The notes: generated from the letters alone by a model not told the origin. A DNA stretch of 64,000 nucleotides from Cohnella thailandensis (GCF_014212135.1 NZ_JACJVQ010000020.1:1-64000), one strand, 5' to 3'; positions 51,538-60,984 are shown, numbered from the stretch's first letter. Numbers and translations are program-made.

Positions 51538-54321
51538 ATGTTAGAAGCCTATTGTTTGCGTACGGAATATCGGGAGAATCCCCTGGGATTGGATACGAAG
51601 AAGCCGCGGCTGGGCTGGAAGCTCCGAAGCGATAAAGCGAACGTCATGCAAATCGCCTATCGACTGCAATTTTCTTCGAATCCCCATTTTACTGACGTGG
51701 CCTGGGACAGCGGCCGAACCGAAACGAGCCAGTCGCAGCACGTTCGGCATGACGGTCTCGAATTGAAATCGGCGGAGCGCGTTTATTGGCGCGTCAAGGT
51801 ATGGTGCAGCCATGGAGAGGAATCGTCCTACAGTTCGCCGAGTTATTTCGAAACCGGCTTGCTGGAGGCATCCGATTGGAAGGCCAGATGGATCGAACCG
51901 GAGAAGGAAGTCGATCCCGACGCTTATAAACCAGCCCCCTATATCCGTAAAGAGTTTAGCGTTAAGAAGGGTCTCGTCTCGGCAAGAGCCTATTTGACGG
52001 CGAAGGGCTTGTATAGCTTTTACCTAAACGGGGTCGAAGGGACGGATGATCTGTTCACGCCAGGGTTCACCTCCTATCTTCACAGGCTGCAGTACCAAGC
52101 GTACGACGTAACATCTCTCCTGAAGGAAGGCGCCAACGCTCTGGGGATCGTTCTTGGAGACGGCTGGTGGAGAGGGGCGACCGGGGGAGCCAACCTCAAG
52201 AACAATTTCGGCTATAAAGTAGCGTTTCTGGGCCAGCTCTTGCTGGAGTACGAAGATGGCAGCCGCGAAATCATTGGCAGCGACGAGACGTTTAAAGCTT
52301 CCCGGGGACCCTTGCTCAAAAGCGACATGAAAGCCGGAGAGATCTATGATGCCAGAATTGGCATGGAAGGCTGGAACGAGCCAGGCTACGACGACTCCGC
52401 TTGGGAACCCGTTCATGTAACGGAGGACGGATTGGACAGCTTGATCGCTACCCGCAGCGTGCCGGTCCGGGAGAAAGAAAGATTTACGCCAAGCGTTCTT
52501 CGAACGCCAAACGGGGAAACGGTTCTGGATTTCGGGCAGAATATCGCGGGCTATGTCGACATGAAGGTTCGAGGGGAAGCGGGGACCGAGATCGTATTGA
52601 TTCACGGAGAGGCTCTGGATAAGCATGGGAACTTTACTTTGAGCAATCTCTCGGAACACGGTACGCTGGAGGATTTCCAAGAGGTTCATTACATTTTGGC
52701 GGGCAAAGGCGAGGAGCGCTATCGGCCGAGGTTCTCCATCTTCGGATTCCGTTATGTGCTGGTCAAGAACTATCCGGGCGACGTGACACCCGAGAACTTT
52801 ACGGCCGTAGCCGTCTATTCCGATTTGGAAGAGACGGGCGACTTTACTTGCTCGAATCCTCTCCTGAATAAGCTGGTATCCAACTCGAGATGGAGCCAGA
52901 AGAGCAACTTCATGGAGGTTCCTACCGACTGCCCCACCCGGGAGAGAGCCGGTTGGACCGGGGACGCGCAGGTGTTCAGCCGGACGGCGGCCGATTTCAT
53001 GAACGTGTACCCCTTCTTCGAGAAGTGGATGTCCGACCTGGCCGTCGAGCAATTTCAAGACGGGTCCGTCGGAAGCACGGTGCCTACCGTACTGGGATAC
53101 CATAACCTCGAGGAATGGGAACGGCTCTCCAAGACGAGCGCGAACCCGATGATGGCGTTTCGCAAGCCGGGAACGGCCAGCATGCTGGACGGTTCTTCGG
53201 GCTGGGGCGACGCGGCCGTGATCGTCCCGTGGACGATGTACTTGTGCTACGGCGATAAGACGATTATCGAGAATCAGTTCGATTCCGCGAAGGCGTGGGT
53301 CGATTACATGGCCGATAACGCGAGAAACCCGAATCCGCGATTCCAGGATACTCCGGCTTATCGGAATCGCGCCGATGGGGAACGGGATGCCGATTACATC
53401 TGGGATACGAGGTTCCATTTCGGAGAATGGCTGGAGACCGACACGGAGATGAAGGATCTGGCCGCGCTCTTGACCAAGACAGGCGGATGCTTCCCGGACG
53501 TCTCGACGGCGTATTTTGCTTATTCCGCAAGGCTGCTGTCGGAAATGGCCCGAGTCATCGGGAAGGCCGAAGAGGCGGAGAAGTATCAAACCCTCCACAA
53601 GAAAATCAAACGGGTTTATAATACCTATTTCATTCAAGAAGACGGCACTATTCTGGACGGAAGGCAAGCGCCGAACGTCCGGACGCTAGCCTTCGATTTG
53701 GCGGAAGAAGAGAAGAAACAAGCCGTTGCCGATAGGCTTGCGCAGATGGTCATCGAGCAAGAGTATCGCTTGAATACGGGCTTTCTGTCGACGCCGTTCA
53801 TTCTTCATGCGTTGGCGGATTCCGGTTATGAGGAGATCGCCTATCGGCTGCTGGAGCAAGAGAGCTGCCCCTCCTGGCTGTATGCCGTCCGAATGGGAGC
53901 GACGACGATCTGGGAGAGCTGGAGAGGGATCAAGCCCGACGGAGAACTGGCGGGATCGCTTAATCATTACTCGTACGGGGCGGCATGCGATTTTCTGTTC
54001 GCCGGAGCGGCCGGCATTCGTCCGGAATGGGATCGCCCGGGCTTCAAGCACTTCGTCTTAAAGCCAATAGTCGGAGGGACGTTAACGCACGCATCCGCAA
54101 CCTATGAATCCCTCTATGGAACCATTAAATCGAGTTGGGAGAAGACGGGACAGGGTGTCGCCTATCGTTTCGAAGTGCCGGCGAATACGACGGCGACGAT
54201 CATGCTCCCTGGCGAACCAGAGGATCTGAAGAAGGGTCTCGAGGAGTTCCCGGATGTCCGTTATGAGGATGGTCGAATCGCGTTTACGGCGGGAAGCGGA
54301 AGCTATCAATTTACTATTTAA
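51538..54321 (+). CDS. GH78 alpha-L-rhamnosidase
   Basis: It releases terminal alpha-L-rhamnose from glycosides or rhamnogalacturonan fragments, with inversion. The 927-residue protein has N-terminal beta-sandwich domains (ENPLGLDTKKPRLGWKLRS; FYLNGVEGTDDLFTPGFTSY) and then the (alpha/alpha)6 catalytic domain with TDCPTRERAGWTGDAQVF near 463-480 and GATTIWESWRG near 787. A C-terminal sandwich follows. There is no signal peptide, so it acts inside the cell. The ATG at 51538 is behind GGGAGGG. The GH43 gene follows after 12 bases in one transcript. Confidence 0.94.
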   Translation: MLEAYCLRTEYRENPLGLDTKKPRLGWKLRSDKANVMQIAYRLQFSSNPHFTDVAWDSGRTETSQSQHVRHDGLELKSAERVYWRVKVWCSHGEESSYSSPSYFETGLLEASDWKARWIEPEKEVDPDAYKPAPYIRKEFSVKKGLVSARAYLTAKGLYSFYLNGVEGTDDLFTPGFTSYLHRLQYQAYDVTSLLKEGANALGIVLGDGWWRGATGGANLKNNFGYKVAFLGQLLLEYEDGSREIIGSDETFKASRGPLLKSDMKAGEIYDARIGMEGWNEPGYDDSAWEPVHVTEDGLDSLIATRSVPVREKERFTPSVLRTPNGETVLDFGQNIAGYVDMKVRGEAGTEIVLIHGEALDKHGNFTLSNLSEHGTLEDFQEVHYILAGKGEERYRPRFSIFGFRYVLVKNYPGDVTPENFTAVAVYSDLEETGDFTCSNPLLNKLVSNSRWSQKSNFMEVPTDCPTRERAGWTGDAQVFSRTAADFMNVYPFFEKWMSDLAVEQFQDGSVGSTVPTVLGYHNLEEWERLSKTSANPMMAFRKPGTASMLDGSSGWGDAAVIVPWTMYLCYGDKTIIENQFDSAKAWVDYMADNARNPNPRFQDTPAYRNRADGERDADYIWDTRFHFGEWLETDTEMKDLAALLTKTGGCFPDVSTAYFAYSARLLSEMARVIGKAEEAEKYQTLHKKIKRVYNTYFIQEDGTILDGRQAPNVRTLAFDLAEEEKKQAVADRLAQMVIEQEYRLNTGFLSTPFILHALADSGYEEIAYRLLEQESCPSWLYAVRMGATTIWESWRGIKPDGELAGSLNHYSYGAACDFLFAGAAGIRPEWDRPGFKHFVLKPIVGGTLTHASATYESLYGTIKSSWEKTGQGVAYRFEVPANTTATIMLPGEPEDLKKGLEEFPDVRYEDGRIAFTAGSGSYQFTI

Positions 54322-54333
54322 GGAGAAATAGCC

Positions 54334-55911
54334 ATGCCAACCTACAAGAATCCGGTGATCCCGGGCTTCCATCCCGATCCGAGCGTGTGCAGGGTCGGCG
54401 AAGACTTTTACCTGGTCGCGAGCTCCTTCGATTACTTTCCGGGCATTCCGATCTTCCATAGCAAGGACTTGGTCCATTGGCGGCAGTTGGGTCACGTGTT
54501 GACGCGGGAGAGCCAGCTTCCTCTTGAGGGGAAAATGCCGATAGGATACTCGCAAGGGATTTACGCGCCGACGATACGCTATCATGATGGGCGCTTTTAC
54601 GTCGCGACGACGAATATCTCCATCCAGAAGAGCTTCTATGTCTGGGCGGAATGTCCGGAAGGTCCATGGTCGGAGCCGATCTATCTGGAAGGATGGGGCG
54701 GAGTCGATCCTTCCCTATTCTTCGACGAGGATGGCAGAACTTACTTGACGGGAACGTCGAACTTCCATGGGGAACGCGTCGGAATCTACCAGGCCGAGCT
54801 GGATATCGGGACAGGCAAGCTGTTGAGCGATAGGAGGTTGATTTGGGAAGGAACCGGTGGAAGCCATCCGGAAGGTCCGCATCTGTACCGAATTGGCGAT
54901 TGGTATTATCTAATGGCGGCGGAAGGCGGAACCGAGTACGGGCATATGGAGACGATCGCCCGAAGCCGAAGCCCTTACGGACCGTTCGAGAGCAACCCGG
55001 CCAATCCGATCCTCTCCAATCGAAGCACGCCGAAGCCGATTCAAGCGACAGGCCATGCGGATCTCGTACAAGCCGCGGACGGCAGCTGGTGGTGCGTGTT
55101 CTTAGGGATCCGTCCGATCGCGAACGCGAAGCGCCATCTATTGGGACGCGAGACGAATCTGGCGCCCGTCCGGTGGAACGAAGAAGGCTGGCCGGTCGTC
55201 GGCAACGATGGAACCGCCGAGTTAGAGCACGATTCCGGAAGCCTGCCGCTCGGTCTCCCTGTCGATTGGGAACGGCGTGACGACTTCGACTCCGCTCAGC
55301 TGCGACCGGTATGGAATTTTTATCGCAATCCCGTTCCCGAAAGCTGGTCCTTGGAAGAAAGGCCGGGCTGGTTGACGCTAAGAGGACAAGCCTGCTCCTT
55401 GAACGATAAAGGGTCCCCGGCCTTCGTCGGGAGAAGACAGCAGCATATGAACTGCGAATTCGAGACCTTGTTGGAATTTCAACCCGCCGAAGAAGGGGAA
55501 GAAGCGGGACTTGCCGTCTTCATGAACGAGAAATTCCATTACGAAATCGCGAGAGCGACGAAGGATGGCGTGTCTAAGCTTATTCTAAGGCGCCGGGTAG
55601 GGAGCATGATTCTTATCGCTGCGGAAGTAGAGTACCAGGAGCCGACGGTCATTCTTGGTGTACAAGCGAATGAACTTCTGTATACTTTTACGTACGCGGC
55701 TCCCGGCAACCCTCCTCAAGTTCTGGGCCAAGGAGAAACGGCGTTCCTAACCAAGGAAGTCGCGGGAGGGTTTACCGGCGTCTTCTTCGCGCTCTACGCG
55801 ACCGGGAACGGGAGAAAGGCGAGCACGCCGGCTTATTACGATTATGCGGATTATCGGATTCTGGAAGACAAACGCATGGATTTCATGACGATCCTATCTT
55901 TGTCCCAATAA
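54334..55911 (+). CDS. GH43 beta-xylosidase/arabinofuranosidase with C-terminal sandwich domain
   Basis: A 525-residue GH43 enzyme of the two-domain type. The propeller has base D15 (GFHPDPSVCRVG), modulator D125 (GWGGVDPSLFFDED) and acid E180 (GSHPEGPHLY). From about residue 310 a beta-sandwich (GH43_C2 or DUF1349-like) begins with RRDDFDSAQLRPVWNFYR. There is no signal peptide. The ATG at 54334 is behind AAGGAGA. Family members of this layout usually remove xylose or arabinose from oligosaccharides; which one cannot be told from motifs. Confidence 0.92.
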   Translation: MPTYKNPVIPGFHPDPSVCRVGEDFYLVASSFDYFPGIPIFHSKDLVHWRQLGHVLTRESQLPLEGKMPIGYSQGIYAPTIRYHDGRFYVATTNISIQKSFYVWAECPEGPWSEPIYLEGWGGVDPSLFFDEDGRTYLTGTSNFHGERVGIYQAELDIGTGKLLSDRRLIWEGTGGSHPEGPHLYRIGDWYYLMAAEGGTEYGHMETIARSRSPYGPFESNPANPILSNRSTPKPIQATGHADLVQAADGSWWCVFLGIRPIANAKRHLLGRETNLAPVRWNEEGWPVVGNDGTAELEHDSGSLPLGLPVDWERRDDFDSAQLRPVWNFYRNPVPESWSLEERPGWLTLRGQACSLNDKGSPAFVGRRQQHMNCEFETLLEFQPAEEGEEAGLAVFMNEKFHYEIARATKDGVSKLILRRRVGSMILIAAEVEYQEPTVILGVQANELLYTFTYAAPGNPPQVLGQGETAFLTKEVAGGFTGVFFALYATGNGRKASTPAYYDYADYRILEDKRMDFMTILSLSQ

Positions 55912-55940
55912 TGGGCTCTAATGCGAAGAGGCGCGCCAGG

Positions 55941-56008
55941 AAAGTCGTGAAAGCGTTATCCAACAAGTCTTCAAAGTGTTAGTTGGCGTTTATCCTAATC
56001 GTTATACT
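55941..56008 (+). promoter_or_regulatory. Locus V promoter 2 with 23-bp direct repeats
   Basis: AAGTCGTGAAAGCGTTATCCA is followed 23 bases on by AAGTCTTCAAAGTGTTAGTTGG (GTCGT at 55944, GTCTT at 55967). The -10 box TATACT (56003-56008) is again 36 bases from the proximal repeat. TGAAAGCGTTATCC in the distal repeat also fits the cre consensus at 13 of 14 positions. It drives the binding-protein gene. Confidence 0.72.
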
Positions 56009-56047
56009 GAGTCCAGCAAGTCATTCAAACCTACAGGGGGATAAACG

Positions 56048-57601
56048 ATGAAAGGGAAAATGAAGCCGATCATTGCGGTGCTGATTGCCATTCTGACTTT
56101 GAGCATGCTGGCCGCATGTTCCTCGAACAACGAGAACAACTCCGGCAGCAGCCCGAGCGGCAGCCCGTCTTCGGGAGGGGCTTCCGAACAGCCGTCCGGC
56201 AATGCCAACGATGCGATCAAAGACCCGTACGAATTGACGATGGCGCTTCCGGTCTTCGGGGCCGTTCCGCCGGATCTCGCCGAAGTTCAAGCCGAGATCA
56301 ACAAGATCACGCAAGCTCAAATCAACACGACCGTAACCATCCTGCCGATCAGCATCGGGACTTGGACCCAGCAGATGAATCTGATGATGTCCAGCGGCGA
56401 GAAGCTGGATTTGGCCTATACGTTCGGACAGATGTACGACAGCACGGTGGCCAGCGGACAAATCCTTCCGCTCGACGACTTGTTGGATAAATACGGCCAA
56501 GGAGCGGTCGAGGCCGTCGGCGCCGATTATTTGAAGGCCGCGTCGTTGAAGGGCAACGTCTATGGCGTTCCTATCACCGGAGCGTATGCGAATAAATCGG
56601 GCGTGTACATGCGCAAAGATCTGGTCGAGAAGTATAACATCGACTTGGCCTCGATCCATACGATGGCCGATTTGGAGCCTGTTTTCCAGACGATCAAGGA
56701 TAACGAGCCGGGAATGGTGCCGATCGGAAGCGGGTTGGTGTCGCCTCTGGAATACGATCGGTTCTACGACCGCATGGGAGACCGCTACGGGGTTCTGCCC
56801 GGCTATGACAACGGCCTGAAGCTGGTCAATCTGTACGAAACTCCTGAATATGCCAATCAAGTCAACCTGATGCATAAGTGGTTTAAGGCCGGCTTCATCA
56901 ATAAAGACGCCGCGACGACCAAAACGACTTCGGAGGACATGGTCAAGTCCGGCAAGGCGTTCGCTTACTTCATGGCTAGCAAGCCGAGCATGTTGGCCGA
57001 AGAAACCAAGCTGGTCGGCCGCGAGCTGGTCGAGGTGGATCTTCAGCAGGACGCTTACTCGACGACTTCCGATATTCTCATCGGATTATGGACGATCGCC
57101 CAGCAATCCGAGAATCCGGAACGAGCGATGATGCTGCTCAATCTTCTTTATACGAACAGCGATCTCGCGAACCTGTTCGCGTGGGGCATCGAAGGCAAGC
57201 ACTACGTGAAGAATTCGGACGGCCAAATCGAATATCCTTCGGGCGTCGACAGCCAGAGCGTCGGATACAACATCACGAGCCTGACCGTCGCCAATAAGTT
57301 GATCACGCATATTTTCAAAGGAAACGAGTCGGATTTGTGGGATCAAATCAAAGCCTTTAACGCATCCGCTTCCAAGTCCAAGGCGCTCGGATTCGCCTTC
57401 GATTCTTCTTCCGTCAAGAACGAAATCACGGCGCTTAACAACGTCATCGAGCAATATCAGAAGATTATCGAGACGGGAACGGTCGATCCCGCCGACAAGC
57501 TGGAAGAGTTCCAGAAGAAGCTGAAAACGGCCGGTATCGACAAAGTCATCGCGGAGAAGCAAAAACAACTGGACGCTTGGGCAGCTCAAAAATCGCAATA
57601 A
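56048..57601 (+). CDS. LplA-type ABC solute-binding lipoprotein (locus V)
   Basis: A 517-residue binding protein. Signal peptide with lipobox MLAAC, a Ser/Gly/Asn linker, then DPYELTMALPVFGAVPPDLA. The ATG at 56048 stands 6 bases after GGGGG. Its own promoter and terminator frame it as a separate, probably highly expressed unit. The enzymes of the locus suggest a rhamnose-, arabinose- or glucose-containing oligosaccharide. Confidence 0.92.
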   Translation: MKGKMKPIIAVLIAILTLSMLAACSSNNENNSGSSPSGSPSSGGASEQPSGNANDAIKDPYELTMALPVFGAVPPDLAEVQAEINKITQAQINTTVTILPISIGTWTQQMNLMMSSGEKLDLAYTFGQMYDSTVASGQILPLDDLLDKYGQGAVEAVGADYLKAASLKGNVYGVPITGAYANKSGVYMRKDLVEKYNIDLASIHTMADLEPVFQTIKDNEPGMVPIGSGLVSPLEYDRFYDRMGDRYGVLPGYDNGLKLVNLYETPEYANQVNLMHKWFKAGFINKDAATTKTTSEDMVKSGKAFAYFMASKPSMLAEETKLVGRELVEVDLQQDAYSTTSDILIGLWTIAQQSENPERAMMLLNLLYTNSDLANLFAWGIEGKHYVKNSDGQIEYPSGVDSQSVGYNITSLTVANKLITHIFKGNESDLWDQIKAFNASASKSKALGFAFDSSSVKNEITALNNVIEQYQKIIETGTVDPADKLEEFQKKLKTAGIDKVIAEKQKQLDAWAAQKSQ

Positions 57602-57610
57602 CAGACCGAT

Positions 57611-57637
57611 ATCCCGCTCTTCGGAGCGGGATTATTT
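57611..57637 (+). terminator. Terminator after the locus V binding-protein gene
   Basis: ATCCCGCTC-TTCG-GAGCGGGAT, a 9-bp stem with a UUCG tetraloop, is followed by TATTT. The GH1 gene begins soon after without its own visible promoter, so readthrough is probably partial. Confidence 0.8.
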
Positions 57638-57655
57638 AAAGGAGGATATTTCATC

Positions 57656-58930
57656 ATGACGCTTCGTTTTCCCGACGGATTCTACTGGGGGGCTTCTACG
57701 GCCGCCCATCAGGTGGAAGGAAACAATGTCCATTCGGATTTCTGGCTGATGGAGAATCTGGAGGGGTCTATTTACCGAGAACCATCGGGCATCGCCGTCG
57801 ACCATTATCGGCTCTTTAAGGAAGATATCGGGCTGCTCGCCTCGTTCGGGCTGAACTCCTATCGGTTCTCTATCGAATGGGCAAGAATCGAGCCGGAGGA
57901 AGGGAAGTTCGATCAAGCGGCTATCGACCACTACCGGGAAGTCTTGCTTGCGTGCCTGAGCATGAACGTAACCCCGATCGTCACCCTGCACCACTTCTCT
58001 TCCCCGCAATGGCTGATCCGCGCCGGCGGATGGGAGTCGGAAGACACGCCCGAGCGTTTCGCCAGATACTGTGCTTATGTCATGAGGGAGCTGGGCGAGC
58101 TCATTCCTTATGTTTGCACGATCAATGAGGCGAATATCTCCATCGGAATCGCCAAGATCATCAAGAGGCATCAAGCGGGAGGGGACGGCCAGGCGCAAGT
58201 CGGGATCAATACGACGGACAAGAGCCGGATGGTTGCTTATTTCATGGAAGTAGGCAAAGCCTTCGGACTTCCTCCCCAAGAGGTTCATTCCTTCCATGGC
58301 GCGCGCACGGAGAAGGGCCTGGAGGTTATTTTCCGTTCGCATACGCGCGCGAGGGAAGCCATTCGCGTGATTAGTCCGAATACCCGGATCGGTCTGTCGT
58401 TGTCTCTCTATGACATCCAGTCCATCCCGGGCGGAGAAGAGCATGCTTCGCACGCCTGGAACGAGGAATTCCTTCAATTCCTTCCCTACTTGGAGGCGGA
58501 CGATTATTTAGGCGTTCAGAATTATACGCGCATGGTTTACGGACCGGACGGCGCGCTGCCCGTTCCCAAGGATGCGGAGACAACGCAGATGGGGAACGAG
58601 TACTATCCGGAGGCATTGGGGGCCGTCGTCCGCTTCGTCTCCAAGCATCTGGCCAAGCCGCTCTTCATCACCGAGAACGGGATCGCGACCGATGACGATA
58701 CCCGTCGCATCGAATTCATCGACCGTGCCCTTAGAGGGGTGCACGCCTGCATCGCGGACGGTATTCCGGTTATCGGGTACATGCACTGGTCGCTGCTCGA
58801 CAACTTCGAATGGCAGCTAGGCTTCTCGAAGACGTTCGGGCTGATCGCGGTGGATCGGGCTACGCAGGAGCGCAAGCCGAAGCCGAGCGCCTATCATCTC
58901 GGCCGGATCGCAAGCTCCGATTCCTTATAA
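57656..58930 (+). CDS. GH1 beta-glycosidase
   Basis: A 424-residue cytoplasmic GH1 enzyme, probably a beta-glucosidase or related beta-glycosidase. It begins FPDGFYWGASTAAHQVEG and has the acid/base E158 in CTINEAN and the nucleophile E340 in LFITENGIATDD. Two motifs diverge from the common pattern: INEAN in place of NEP, and LHHFSSPQWL in place of the usual HW-LPQ type. The aglycone or sugar specificity may therefore be unusual. The ATG at 57656 is behind GGAGGA. Confidence 0.9.
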   Translation: MTLRFPDGFYWGASTAAHQVEGNNVHSDFWLMENLEGSIYREPSGIAVDHYRLFKEDIGLLASFGLNSYRFSIEWARIEPEEGKFDQAAIDHYREVLLACLSMNVTPIVTLHHFSSPQWLIRAGGWESEDTPERFARYCAYVMRELGELIPYVCTINEANISIGIAKIIKRHQAGGDGQAQVGINTTDKSRMVAYFMEVGKAFGLPPQEVHSFHGARTEKGLEVIFRSHTRAREAIRVISPNTRIGLSLSLYDIQSIPGGEEHASHAWNEEFLQFLPYLEADDYLGVQNYTRMVYGPDGALPVPKDAETTQMGNEYYPEALGAVVRFVSKHLAKPLFITENGIATDDDTRRIEFIDRALRGVHACIADGIPVIGYMHWSLLDNFEWQLGFSKTFGLIAVDRATQERKPKPSAYHLGRIASSDSL

Positions 58931-58937
58931 CTATGTT

Positions 58938-58980
58938 GAAGCAGCCAGGTCCGATTAGGGGCTTGGCTGCTTCTTTTTTT
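58938..58980 (+). terminator. Terminator after the GH1 gene
   Basis: GAAGCAGCCA pairs with TGGCTGCTTC around a 16-base loop and is followed by seven T residues. The permease genes then have their own promoter at 58991. Confidence 0.9.
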
Positions 58981-58990
58981 GCCGTTGGAA

Positions 58991-59058
58991 AAGGTCGTCA
59001 AAGCGATATCCAAAAAGTCGTCATTCCGTTAGTTGGCGCAGAAACCATCGCTTATGAT
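58991..59058 (+). promoter_or_regulatory. Locus V promoter 3 with 23-bp direct repeats
   Basis: GGTCGTCAAAGCGATATCCA is followed 23 bases on by AGTCGTCATTCCGTTAGTTGG (GTCGT at 58994 and 59017). The -10 box TATGAT (59053-59058) is 36 bases from the proximal repeat, the same as in the other two promoters. It drives the two permease genes. Confidence 0.72.
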
Positions 59059-59103
59059 AAGGCTAGTTAAACCAGCTAAACGACAAGAGGAAGGGGAAAG
59101 ACT

Positions 59104-60066
59104 ATGGCACAAGCCGCCGCAACAGACGCCCAGCAGGCCGTAGGCAAAGAACCAAGGACGAACCGTTATCGGAAATACGCTCCGCTTCTGATCATGATGA
59201 TTCCGGGCCTTCTTTACCTGCTGATCAACAATTATCTCCCGATGCTCGGGCTCATCATCGCGTTCAAGGACGTGAATTTCTCCAAAGGCATCCTGGACAG
59301 CGATTGGGTAGGGTTCGCGAACTTCGAATACTTGTTCAAGACGTCCGATGCTTACATCATTACTCGGAACACGATTCTCTACAATCTGGTGTTCATCCTT
59401 CTCGGAACCGTTCTGTCGCTCGCCTGCGCGATCCTGCTCAACGAGATCAAGAACAGAACCTTGCTCAAAGCTTATCAGAGCATTATCACGCTGCCGCACC
59501 TGATCTCCATGGTCATCGTCAGCTATCTTGTCTTCGCTTTATTGAGTCCGGAGACGGGGTTTCTTAATAAAACGGTCCTTCCTTGGTTCGGCATCGACGA
59601 AGGCATCATGTGGTACAGCGAGACGAAGTATTGGCCTTGGATCCTGACGATCGTCAACTTCTGGAAGACGGTCGGGTATTCCAGCATCGTGTACTTCGCG
59701 GCGCTGCTCGGAATCGACGAGGAGTATTACGAAGCTGCCCGATTGGACGGAGCCAGCCGCCTGCAGCAGATATTGCGGATTACGATCCCGATCCTGACGC
59801 CGGTCATCATCATGCTGACGCTGCTCAACGTAGGACGGATCTTCTATTCCGACTTCGGCTTGTTCTACCAGGTTCCGCTCAATTCCGGCGCACTGTTCGA
59901 GACGACGGCAACGATCGATACCTACGTGTTCCGCGGGCTGATGGGAACCAGCGATATCGGAATGTCCACCGCGGCCGGCTTCTATCAGTCGATCGTCGGC
60001 TTCATTCTCGTCATGCTGGCGAACTACATCGTAAGACTAAAAAATAAAGACAATGCACTGTTCTAA
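59104..60066 (+). CDS. LplB-type ABC permease (locus V)
   Basis: A 320-residue permease with six membrane segments, the first near 29-51, and EAA loop YEAARLDGASRLQQILRITI. The ATG at 59104 is behind GAGGAAGGGG. The second permease follows after 15 bases. It should work with the binding protein at 56048. Confidence 0.93.
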   Translation: MAQAAATDAQQAVGKEPRTNRYRKYAPLLIMMIPGLLYLLINNYLPMLGLIIAFKDVNFSKGILDSDWVGFANFEYLFKTSDAYIITRNTILYNLVFILLGTVLSLACAILLNEIKNRTLLKAYQSIITLPHLISMVIVSYLVFALLSPETGFLNKTVLPWFGIDEGIMWYSETKYWPWILTIVNFWKTVGYSSIVYFAALLGIDEEYYEAARLDGASRLQQILRITIPILTPVIIMLTLLNVGRIFYSDFGLFYQVPLNSGALFETTATIDTYVFRGLMGTSDIGMSTAAGFYQSIVGFILVMLANYIVRLKNKDNALF

Positions 60067-60081
60067 GGGGGGGCGACCGAT

Positions 60082-60966
60082 ATGAAAAGCGAAAGCAGAG
60101 GATTAACCTGGTTCAGCCATATCTCCTTGTTCCTGTTCGCCGCGTTCTGCCTGATTCCGTTCGTGCTGCTCATCTCGGCATCGTTGACCGACCAGAATGC
60201 GATCGTCGCTCAAGGCTATTCGTTTATTCCGCATAAGTTCAGCACGGACGCCTATGACTATTTGATCAATCGAGGTTCCGACATCGCTCGGGCTTACGGA
60301 GTGACGATATTCGTAACGGTATTCGGTACGGTGGCCGGACTTGCCTTGACGACGCTGCTCGCCTACCCGCTCTCCAGAAAAGAAACGCCCCATCGGTTCC
60401 TGATCATGTTCATCGTGTTCTTCACGATGCTCTTTCACGGGGGCTTGATCCCTTCCTATCTGGTTTATACGCAGCTATTCGAGATCAAAAACACGATCTG
60501 GGCTCTTATCATCCCGGGATTGCTGACGAACGGCTTCTACGTGATGATGATGCGAACGTTCTTCCAGACGACCGTGCCCCCGGCGTTGATCGAATCGGCG
60601 CATCTGGACGGGGCGAGCGAATACCGGACGCTGTGGTCCGTCGTGCTGCCCTTGTCGACGCCCGTCCTAGCTACCGTCGGCTTGTTTACGTGCATCATGT
60701 ACTGGAACGACTGGCAGAACGGGATGATCTATATCACGAACCCCGATTATTTCAGCGTACAAAATCTGCTAAACCGGATTATGCAGGATATCCAGTATAT
60801 CAACTCGAATATGGCAGGCAACGCAGGCGAAGCGTTGTCGCAGATGCCGACCGACTCCGTCAAGATGGCCATCGCGGTCATCGGAGTATTGCCTATTCTG
60901 GTCGCCTATCCGTTCTTCCAGAAATACTTCATTAAAGGGATCATGATCGGCGCCGTCAAAGGCTGA
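60082..60966 (+). CDS. LplC/YtcP-type ABC permease (locus V)
   Basis: A 294-residue permease with six membrane segments, loop IESAHLDGASEYRTLWSVVL and C-terminus GIMIGAVKG. The ATG at 60082 is behind AAGGGGGG. Like the other loci, no ATPase gene accompanies it. Confidence 0.93.
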   Translation: MKSESRGLTWFSHISLFLFAAFCLIPFVLLISASLTDQNAIVAQGYSFIPHKFSTDAYDYLINRGSDIARAYGVTIFVTVFGTVAGLALTTLLAYPLSRKETPHRFLIMFIVFFTMLFHGGLIPSYLVYTQLFEIKNTIWALIIPGLLTNGFYVMMMRTFFQTTVPPALIESAHLDGASEYRTLWSVVLPLSTPVLATVGLFTCIMYWNDWQNGMIYITNPDYFSVQNLLNRIMQDIQYINSNMAGNAGEALSQMPTDSVKMAIAVIGVLPILVAYPFFQKYFIKGIMIGAVKG

Positions 60967-60984
60967 CGATTCCGGCAAGAGACT

